A stretch of DNA of 32,339 bases from Desulfosporosinus sp. (GTDB lineage Bacteria; Campylobacterota; Campylobacteria; Campylobacterales; Arcobacteraceae): NCBI GenBank assembly GCA_020719775.1, contig DYPS01000026.1:1-32339 (forward strand), given 5' to 3'. Positions 11,450-17,718 of this stretch are shown in pieces. Each line of letters opens with the position of its first letter. Position 1 is the stretch's first letter. Under the pieces are notes generated by a model that was given only the letters and a program-made list of their open reading frames with translations, ran no database searches and was not told the origin of the DNA. The translations under genes were made by a program, and so were the position numbers.

Positions 11450-12379
11450 ATGAAAAAAATAATAGTTTTACTTAATATGGGTGGACCAAATAATTTAGAT
11501 GAAGTAAAACTATTCCTCACAAATATGTTTAATGACAAATATATTATAGGAGCTCCTCAACCGATAAGAGCGATGATAGCTTGGCTTATTACAACACTTA
11601 GAGAAAAAGAGGCAAAACATAACTACTCGTTACTTGGGGGAATCTCACCAATAGTAGGACATACAAAAAGATTAGTACAACAACTTAAAAAAGAGCTAAA
11701 TACTGATGTTTTTTATGTGATGCGATACACTCCGCCATTTGCAGATGATATTATGGAAAACTTGTGTAAATATGATGAAATATTTGCTTTTCCGATGTAT
11801 CCCCACTATTCACAAACAACTACAAAATCCTCCATGGAAGACTTTATGGAATCAGCTAAAAAATATGGGATTGAAGAAAAAATCAAAACAATCGATAGCT
11901 ATTATGACAATGAACTCTATAATAAAGCGATAGTTGAAAGGATCAAACAAGCGATGGATGGAGTTGATACAAAAGAGTATGACCTTATCTTTTCAGCTCA
12001 TGGGCTTACTCAAAAAGTGATAGACAAAGGAGATTTGTACCAAAAACATATCTTAGCAAATGCAGAAGCAACAAAAAAAGAACTTCAAAAAGAGGGGATA
12101 GAGTTTAATAATATTCACCTCGCTTACCAGTCACGACTTGGACCTATGAAGTGGTTACGACCTTATATGAGCGATAAATTAACTGAATTTAAAGACAAAA
12201 AAGTGTTAATCTATCCCATTTCATTTACAGTTGATAACTCTGAAACTGAATATGAACTTGATATTGAATATCGAGAATTAGCTGATAAAATTGGAATAGC
12301 TGACTACAAGGTAGCAAAAGCTCCAAATCATCATCCCTATTTTATAGAGATGATAAAACAAAAATGGGAAGAAAATTAA
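11450..12379 (+). CDS. hemH: Ferrochelatase
   Basis: HemH inserts ferrous iron into protoporphyrin IX, the last step of protohaem synthesis, at the membrane surface. The 309-residue protein starts with the family entry LLNMGGPNNLDEV. The catalytic His184 sits in FSAHGLTQ, and YQSRLGPMKWL and the conserved glutamate in DNSETEYELDIEY (Glu265) are present. An AAGGG ribosome site precedes the ATG. It is the last gene of the long plus-strand run; the next gene has its own promoter. Confidence 0.96.
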   Translation: MKKIIVLLNMGGPNNLDEVKLFLTNMFNDKYIIGAPQPIRAMIAWLITTLREKEAKHNYSLLGGISPIVGHTKRLVQQLKKELNTDVFYVMRYTPPFADDIMENLCKYDEIFAFPMYPHYSQTTTKSSMEDFMESAKKYGIEEKIKTIDSYYDNELYNKAIVERIKQAMDGVDTKEYDLIFSAHGLTQKVIDKGDLYQKHILANAEATKKELQKEGIEFNNIHLAYQSRLGPMKWLRPYMSDKLTEFKDKKVLIYPISFTVDNSETEYELDIEYRELADKIGIADYKVAKAPNHHPYFIEMIKQKWEEN

Positions 12380-12443
12380 AATAAAATCTTCCCTAAACAA
12401 AAACTACCAATCAAATTTTAAATCAAAATAAAATTTTTTTCTG

Positions 12444-12449
12444 TATAAT
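12444..12449 (+). promoter_or_regulatory. -10 box of the proA-fdh-yraN transcript
   Basis: A perfect TATAAT preceded by TG (TGTATAAT, 12442-12449) follows a T-rich run at 12434-12440, the form of Campylobacterota sigma-70 promoters. The GTG of proA starts 28 nt downstream and has GAAAGG in between. Confidence 0.65.
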
Positions 12450-12477
12450 TAACCATTATTGGATAGAAAGGTTATTC

Positions 12478-13710
12478 GTGGAACAATTTTTACAAAGTGC
12501 AAAAAAAGCAAAATCTATCATAGCGACTTTAAGTGGAGAACAAAGAAATAATATACTTCATCAAATGAGTGAAGCTCTCTTGGGAAATGCTCTTTTTATC
12601 ATACGAGAAAATATGAAAGATATCGAGTATGGTCGAATCAACAATCTCTCTCCATCCCTTATGGATAGACTCCTCCTTAACCCTTCAAGGATAGAAGATA
12701 TGGCAAATGCCGTAAAAGAGATAGCCTCACTTAAAGACCCTGTTGGAAGAATTCTTGATGGGTGGGTAACCGAAAATGGACTTTCAATTGAAAAAGTAGC
12801 TGTTCCAATCGGAGTCATTGGTATCATCTATGAAAGTCGTCCAAATGTGACGAGTGATACAGCAGCACTTTGTTTTAAAAGTGGAAATGTTTGCATATTA
12901 AAAGGTGGAAAAGAAGCGGAACATAGCAATAAAGCAATAACTCAAGTATTACAACAAGTGCTTATCACAAACAATCTTCCAGAAGGTATCATCTCTCTTT
13001 TACCAGATAGTAGTCGAGAAGGTGTTGCAAATCTTATCAAACAAGATGCTTATGTTGATTTAATAGTTCCAAGGGGAGGAGAGGCTTTAATACAGTTTGT
13101 AAGTAGAAATTCTTCAGTACCTGTTATCAAACACGACAAAGGACTTTGCCATACCTATATCGATAAATATGCTTCTGAAGAGAAAGCAATCAAAATAGTT
13201 ATCAATGCGAAATGTCAAAGACCAGGTGTTTGTAATTCTCTAGAAACTTTACTTGTGCATAAAGATTTAGCACCATTTGTGTTACCAAAGCTTTATAAAG
13301 AGCTAAAAATTAATGGAACGGAACTTTTTGGATGTCCTAAAACAATGGAGATTATCACAACAAAAGAGGCAACTGAAGAGGACTACAAAACAGAATATTT
13401 AGCAAATATCCTTACTATTAAAATTGTTGCTTCAACAGATGAAGCAATTGAACATATAGAAAAATATGGCTCAGGCCATAGTGAAGCTATTATCTCGGAA
13501 AGCTATACAGAGATACAGAAGTTTTTAAATACAGTCGACAGTGCCTGTGTATATGCAAATGCTTCTACAAGATTTACAGATGGTGGAGCTTTTGGATTTG
13601 GAGCTGAAGTTGGAATCAGTACAAATAAACTCCATGCAAGGGGACCTATGGGAATAAATGAACTTACAACTTACAAATTTAAAATATTGGGAAATGGACA
13701 AACAAGATGA
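12478..13710 (+). CDS. proA: Gamma-glutamyl phosphate reductase
   Basis: ProA reduces gamma-glutamyl phosphate with NADPH in proline synthesis. The 410-residue aldehyde-dehydrogenase-fold protein has YESRPNVTSD (119-128), KSGNVCILKGGKEA, the catalytic Cys252 in QRPGVCNSLET, and TDGGAFGFGAEVGIS followed by HARGPMG. The start is GTG, placed by the ribosome site and by the normal N-terminal length. No proB lies beside it. Its stop overlaps the next gene (ATGA), so it is coupled to the molybdoenzyme, an unexpected pairing. Confidence 0.96.
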   Translation: MEQFLQSAKKAKSIIATLSGEQRNNILHQMSEALLGNALFIIRENMKDIEYGRINNLSPSLMDRLLLNPSRIEDMANAVKEIASLKDPVGRILDGWVTENGLSIEKVAVPIGVIGIIYESRPNVTSDTAALCFKSGNVCILKGGKEAEHSNKAITQVLQQVLITNNLPEGIISLLPDSSREGVANLIKQDAYVDLIVPRGGEALIQFVSRNSSVPVIKHDKGLCHTYIDKYASEEKAIKIVINAKCQRPGVCNSLETLLVHKDLAPFVLPKLYKELKINGTELFGCPKTMEIITTKEATEEDYKTEYLANILTIKIVASTDEAIEHIEKYGSGHSEAIISESYTEIQKFLNTVDSACVYANASTRFTDGGAFGFGAEVGISTNKLHARGPMGINELTTYKFKILGNGQTR

Positions 13711-15788
13711 GTGCTCAAGAGATACAATCAGTTTGCACCTATTGTGGTGTAGGATGTGATATAACAGCCATTGTAGAAAACAATACAATTCAGAAAATCT
13801 ATGCTCAAACGGATGGTTATGTAAGTCGTGGAAAATTATGTGTAAAAGGGAGAACTGGATACCATTTTGTTGCAAGCGAAAACAGAATACGAGATGTGCG
13901 AGTTAAAAAATCTTTCATAGAAAAGAATTTTGCTGATATGCCAAAAGAGTTACAAGCAAGAAGTAAACGGCTTACCCATATCGATGATGTTTGGTATAGT
14001 GTTCCTCATGAATTTGGAACATCATTATGTGCATGGAAACTTGATCGTATTAAAGAAAAATATGGGCGACATTCATTTAGTGCTATGGGGGGTGCACGAA
14101 CTTCTTGTGAAAGTGCTTACTCTTTGCAAAAGTTCGCAAGAACTACAATGGAATCACCAAATATAGATAATTGTGCTAGAGTTTGCCATAGTCCAAGCTT
14201 GAGTGGTATGAGACAAACCATAGGTGAAGGAGCTGCAACTAATCCTTATGATGATATTTTTAAAACAGAATTTATGGTTGTTATGGGTTCGAATACAACT
14301 GAAGCCCATCCAATTGTAGCAAACAGAATGATAGAAGCAGTCAAAGAGAAAACTGCTGAACTTGCTGTAATCGATGTACGACAAATACAACTAAATAAAT
14401 ATGCTTCAATAGAAGCTGTGATCCCATTTGAAGCCAATCTTCTTATTTTAAATATGATGGCGTTCGTTATCATCAAAGAGGAGCTTTATAGTAGAGAATT
14501 TATAGAAGCTAGAACAATTGGTTTTGATAACTATAAACAAAAAATCTTAGATGACAAGTATGCCAATCCAGATTTTTTTAAAACACTCGAAGGATACGAA
14601 GAGTTAGCTGAAATAATCCCTCAAATTGCAAGAAAATATGCTACTAGTAAATCTATGTTTTTTTGGGGACTGGGAATCACTGAGCATCTTGATGGATCAA
14701 AAGCTGTTATGGCTATCACCCATCTTGCGCTTATGACTGGTAATATTGGGAAAGTTGGAGCTGGGCTTATGCCACTTCGTGGACAAAATAATGTTCAAGG
14801 TGCTTGTGATGTAGGATGTTTACCATATTATGACCCAGATTATCAAACGCCAAAAGAGATAGGTCTTATGACACCTGATGCTGTTGATGCAATGATAGAT
14901 GGAAAAATAAAATCACTCTATGTAATGGGGGAAGATTTTACCCATATTCATCCAAATCAAAACAAAGTACATCAAGCTATTTCAAATCTTGAAATCATCA
15001 TCGTTCAAGATCTCTTTATGAATGATATAGCACAAAAAGCAGATGTTGTATTTGGAGTAAAATCAGCCTATGAAAAAACAGGTGTCTATGTCAATGCTAT
15101 GAGAAGATTGCATCTCTCTCAACCACTTGTCCAATGTGATTTGCCAGATGATTGGGAAGTGTTAAGAGATATCGAAAATAAACTCAAAGGGGAAAGCCAT
15201 TTTCAAACACCAGAAGATGTTTGGAATGAGATACGAACTGTAGCTCCACATAGATTTAGTGGTGCGAGTTATCTTAAATTGGCAAAAAATAGAGCGAGAG
15301 GTCTTCAATGGCCAGTAGGTAAAACAGATACCCCTATCTTGCACCTTGAAGATTTCAGAACAAAAGATGGTTTAGGAAGGTTTAAATACCATCAATACAC
15401 CCTGAGAGAGCAAGTCCAAAAAGTACTTCACGATGAGCAAAGAGAGACATTTTATCTTACAACTGGAAGAACGATTGTTCACTACAATAATGGTGCTCAA
15501 ACAGGACAAAGTGAAAAATTACTTGAAAGACATAGTGAAGATGTAATTCAAGTTTCTTTTGAGGATCAAGATAAATTTACAAGTGAAAAAGTAATTCTTA
15601 AAAACAAATATGGTCAAACAAAACCACTTGCAATTAAGTTTGTAAAAACACTCAAAATTGGGACGATGTTTTGTACTTTCCATCATGCTAAATCACATAT
15701 CAACTATATCTTTGGAGATGAAGCAGATGATATTATCAAAACCGCAAGATTTAAATCTGTAGAGGTTGAAGTAGTCCCAGCAATATGA
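13707..15788 (+). CDS. FdhF-like molybdopterin oxidoreductase, probable formate dehydrogenase (Cys type)
   Basis: This is a 693-residue DMSO-reductase-family molybdoenzyme. The N-terminus carries one [4Fe-4S] site (Cys10, Cys13, Cys17, Cys45) with Lys48 after it. NCARVCHSPS places the Mo ligand at Cys160, followed by His161. These match the Sec140-His141 pair of E. coli formate dehydrogenase H, with cysteine instead of selenocysteine. RGQNNVQGACD holds the substrate-site arginine. There is no Tat signal and no N-terminal ferredoxin domain, so it is cytoplasmic with one visible cluster and no obvious partner subunit nearby. Formate is the likely substrate. A different oxidoreductase of the same branch is possible, because the stretch around VVFGVKSAYEKTGVYVNAMR departs from the usual form. 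Confidence 0.8.
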   Translation: MSAQEIQSVCTYCGVGCDITAIVENNTIQKIYAQTDGYVSRGKLCVKGRTGYHFVASENRIRDVRVKKSFIEKNFADMPKELQARSKRLTHIDDVWYSVPHEFGTSLCAWKLDRIKEKYGRHSFSAMGGARTSCESAYSLQKFARTTMESPNIDNCARVCHSPSLSGMRQTIGEGAATNPYDDIFKTEFMVVMGSNTTEAHPIVANRMIEAVKEKTAELAVIDVRQIQLNKYASIEAVIPFEANLLILNMMAFVIIKEELYSREFIEARTIGFDNYKQKILDDKYANPDFFKTLEGYEELAEIIPQIARKYATSKSMFFWGLGITEHLDGSKAVMAITHLALMTGNIGKVGAGLMPLRGQNNVQGACDVGCLPYYDPDYQTPKEIGLMTPDAVDAMIDGKIKSLYVMGEDFTHIHPNQNKVHQAISNLEIIIVQDLFMNDIAQKADVVFGVKSAYEKTGVYVNAMRRLHLSQPLVQCDLPDDWEVLRDIENKLKGESHFQTPEDVWNEIRTVAPHRFSGASYLKLAKNRARGLQWPVGKTDTPILHLEDFRTKDGLGRFKYHQYTLREQVQKVLHDEQRETFYLTTGRTIVHYNNGAQTGQSEKLLERHSEDVIQVSFEDQDKFTSEKVILKNKYGQTKPLAIKFVKTLKIGTMFCTFHHAKSHINYIFGDEADDIIKTARFKSVEVEVVPAI

Positions 15789-16114
15789 CAAAAGACAAAG
15801 GAAACTATTTTGAAGATAAAGCCTGTGAATACTTATCCTCAAGTGGTTACCTTTTGGTTGAGAGAAACTTTTATGCTAAAAAACTTGGTGAAATAGACAT
15901 CATCGCAACCAAAGAGGGTGTGTATCATTTTGTGGAGGTAAAAAGTGGCGAGAGCTTTGAAGCAGTTTACAATATCACCCCATCAAAACTTGGAAAACTC
16001 AAACGAAGTATTGAATATTATCTACAAACCAAAAAACTGAGTATTCCATACTGTGTTGATGCGATTATTTTTGCTGGTGAGGAGCTTGAATTTATAGAAA
16101 ATATTACTTTTTGA
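15785..16114 (+). CDS. YraN family protein (UPF0102)
   Basis: The 109-residue protein shows the UPF0102 nuclease-like fold: Gly-Asn-x-x-Glu at the start (GNYFEDKACEYL), LVERNFYAKKLGEIDIIA (about 24-41), and FVEVKSG (49-55). The spaced Glu, Asp and Glu-x-Lys residues recall a PD-(D/E)XK endonuclease centre. No firm function is known for the family. It overlaps the molybdoenzyme by four bases (ATGA) and ends the operon. Confidence 0.9.
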   Translation: MTKDKGNYFEDKACEYLSSSGYLLVERNFYAKKLGEIDIIATKEGVYHFVEVKSGESFEAVYNITPSKLGKLKRSIEYYLQTKKLSIPYCVDAIIFAGEELEFIENITF

Positions 16115-16119
16115 CAATT

Positions 16120-16148
16120 AATCAATCTTGATTCTTTTTTCTCTTTTA
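16120..16148 (+). terminator. Possible terminator after yraN
   Basis: AATCAA-TC-TTGATT begins six bases after the yraN stop and is followed by a pyrimidine tract (six T, CTC, then four T). The stem is short and AT-rich, so it may be weak, but the position fits the operon end. Confidence 0.4.
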
Positions 16149-16220
16149 ATCTATGTCTTTCTCCTTGTGTGAATTAGTGTAGCCGGATTACTTTGAATAT
16201 TTTTATAATTTCATTTTATT

Positions 16221-16263
16221 CTTGATTGATGTCAATCAAGAATCTTCATCTTTCTACTACAAT
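16221..16263 (+). promoter_or_regulatory. FNR-type palindrome and -10 upstream of the FmdE-domain gene
   Basis: CTTGATTGATGTCAATCAAG (16221-16240) is a 9-bp perfect inverted repeat around TG. It also contains TTGAT-GTCA-ATCAA (16226-16239), an exact FNR/CRP-family consensus. TACAAT at 16258-16263 could be the -10. A start near 16271 puts the palindrome centre at about -40, the class II activator position. Another TATAAT at 16204-16209 would instead put the palindrome just after its start site, a repressor-like position. The first reading is preferred because the same box is found at nrdD. Confidence 0.65.
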
Positions 16264-16291
16264 CCTTTCAAAAATAAAAGGAACTCCCAAT

Positions 16292-16828
16292 ATGACTTAT
16301 CCACAATTCTTCGACAATATAGAAAAAATAATTTTACAAGATGATTTAGCAAAAGCATTGGGAACATTTGAAGATGGTATCGTAGAATTCTCTTTTCTTG
16401 ATGTAGTAAAATGTGCTGGTCATAGTTGCCCAACTGTAAGTGGTGCCTATCTTTGTACTTTGGTTGGGCTTAAAGCTCTTTACCCAAATAGCCTCCCAAA
16501 AAGAGGGGAGATACAAGTGGAACTTCCAAATGAGATCACAGAAGGGGTAACTGGAGTTATCGGAGCTGTTATATCAAATATCACTGGAGCTACCACAAAT
16601 TATGGATTTAAAGGGCTTTCTGGTGCGTTTGCAAGAACAAATCTAATGTTTTACAATGCATCCTCGATAAAAGGAAATGTACGATTTACAAGAGTAGATA
16701 CAAAAGAATTTGTTGATGTTTCTTATACCCCTTCTATTTTAAAATCAACAAAAACAACTTGGCAAGAAAAAGTTGCTGAAATATTTGAAAATATAGATAA
16801 AGTTATAGCTATTGCTACGGAAAAATAA
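16292..16828 (+). CDS. FmdE-domain protein
   Basis: A 178-residue protein with the FmdE fold named after subunit E of formylmethanofuran dehydrogenase. The diagnostic metal-site region is VVKCAGHSCPTVSGAY, giving Cys41, His44 and Cys46. No C-terminal zinc ribbon is present, so it is the short form. The open frame extends upstream to a TTG inside the palindrome. The ATG at 16292 is chosen because AAAGGAAC lies just before it and the upstream residues look unrelated. The biochemical role of stand-alone FmdE proteins is not established; a role with molybdoenzymes or formate is a guess from the fold's name and the molybdoenzyme two genes upstream. The FNR-type box suggests anaerobic expression. 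Confidence 0.8.
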   Translation: MTYPQFFDNIEKIILQDDLAKALGTFEDGIVEFSFLDVVKCAGHSCPTVSGAYLCTLVGLKALYPNSLPKRGEIQVELPNEITEGVTGVIGAVISNITGATTNYGFKGLSGAFARTNLMFYNASSIKGNVRFTRVDTKEFVDVSYTPSILKSTKTTWQEKVAEIFENIDKVIAIATEK

Positions 16829-16852
16829 TAATTAACTATAAAGTTGAATTTG

Positions 16853-16877
16853 TTTTAATTTTACAAAAAAATTAAAA
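16853..16877. terminator. AT-only stem-loop between convergent genes
   Basis: TTTTAATTTT, five loop bases, then AAAATTAAAA. It is a perfect 10-bp stem, overlaps the nrdG stop, and has A/T tracts on both sides, so it could end transcription from both directions. Lack of G-C pairs makes it weak. Confidence 0.4.
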
Positions 16878-17576
16878 ATTTCTAAAACTTACAGAAAATT
16901 TATATTTATCCAAATCACACAATTCTTGAGATAGATTAATTGAATTTTTTTGTGTTATTTGTCCTATAGTTTTTGTATCATACATAAAATTCTGTAAATA
17001 ATAATTTCCTATAAAATTTAAATTCTGAAGTTCATTCATCATAATTTTTACATCATGAACAGTAAGTAGATTATCGCAAAAAGTTGTTCTTACTTCAAAA
17101 TTAATATTTTGCTTGATAAGTATTTTGAGAGTTTTTATAAAAGTATCGTATTTTTCAGGACTAGTCTTCGTAACGATTTCAAATTTTTCTTTAGGTGCTT
17201 TAAAATCAAGGGCTACATAATCAACAAGAGTATTTTCCAAAAGTATTTTAATTATTTCTGGTTTTAACCCATTTGTATCAAGCTTGACTTTATAACCTAA
17301 TGCTTTTAGATATTTTGCTATTTCTATGATTTGTTTATGAATAGTTGGTTCCCCTCCACACAAAACAACTCCCTTAAGAAGATTTTTTCTTTCATCAAAA
17401 AATAAGCTAAAATCATCAAAACAAAAATTACCAACCCCATAAACAATTTCAGGATTATAACAATAACCACATCTCATATTGCATCCAGAAAACCACAAGA
17501 TAGCAGATGGTGTATTTTCAAAATCTAGAAGCGTAAAAGGGGTGAGAGATTCAAATATTTTTTGTTTTTTCCACAA
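16872..17576 (-). CDS. nrdG: Anaerobic ribonucleotide reductase activase (radical SAM)
   Basis: NrdG uses S-adenosylmethionine and a [4Fe-4S] cluster to create the glycyl radical on class III ribonucleotide reductase. The 234-residue protein has SGCNMRCGYCYN with Cys32, Cys36 and Cys39 (CX3CX2C), and GGEPT for SAM binding. It is longer than the E. coli enzyme (154 residues), like the activases that accompany NrdD proteins of the Thermotoga kind. The start is TTG at 17576, inside the preceding small gene (26-nt overlap), with only a weak AAAGAG upstream; the next good start would cut the fold. Third gene of the nrdD operon. Confidence 0.9.
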   Translation of the reverse strand: MWKKQKIFESLTPFTLLDFENTPSAILWFSGCNMRCGYCYNPEIVYGVGNFCFDDFSLFFDERKNLLKGVVLCGGEPTIHKQIIEIAKYLKALGYKVKLDTNGLKPEIIKILLENTLVDYVALDFKAPKEKFEIVTKTSPEKYDTFIKTLKILIKQNINFEVRTTFCDNLLTVHDVKIMMNELQNLNFIGNYYLQNFMYDTKTIGQITQKNSINLSQELCDLDKYKFSVSFRNF

Positions 17577-17715
17577 AATATACTCTTTGATGATGCTCAG
17601 CTTTCTTTCCTATATTAAAACTTTCTACTGGTCTATGATATCCCATAACCCTTGTATACACAGTACACTTCGTTCTTTTATTTTCATTCTTTTCTAATAT
17701 TTGTTTTTCGTTCAT
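17551..17715 (-). CDS. Separate glycyl-radical (C-terminal) segment of class III ribonucleotide reductase
   Basis: A 54-residue ORF between nrdD and nrdG. The core YTRVMGYHRPVESFNIGKK matches the C-terminal end of NrdD proteins (R-V-x-G-Y ... N-x-G-K ... R), where the glycine of R-V-x-G-Y carries the catalytic radical; here it is Gly25. The nrdD frame ends in TAA TAA, and the ATG of this ORF follows at once in the same frame. AAGGA within the last nrdD codons is seven bases upstream of the ATG, so reinitiation or coupled translation is likely. The large NrdD protein lacks this motif. The first 16 residues (MNEKQILEKNENKRTK) have no counterpart in one-piece NrdD and may form a linker. Confidence 0.85.
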   Translation of the reverse strand: MNEKQILEKNENKRTKCTVYTRVMGYHRPVESFNIGKKAEHHQRVYFVEKTKNI

Positions 17716-17718
17716 TTA

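Noticed and set aside
12380-12443. Terminator after hemH
   Set aside because: No stem-loop with a T-tract could be found; only AT-rich sequence leading into the proA promoter.
16111-16125. TTGACAATTAATCAA as another FNR box
   Set aside because: The half-sites are five, not four, bases apart and one is TTGAC. The sequence is better read as part of the yraN terminator.
16226-16291. Longer N-terminus of the FmdE protein from the TTG at 16226
   Set aside because: The TTG lies in the FNR-type palindrome and would be upstream of the preferred transcription start; the ATG at 16292 has a good ribosome site.
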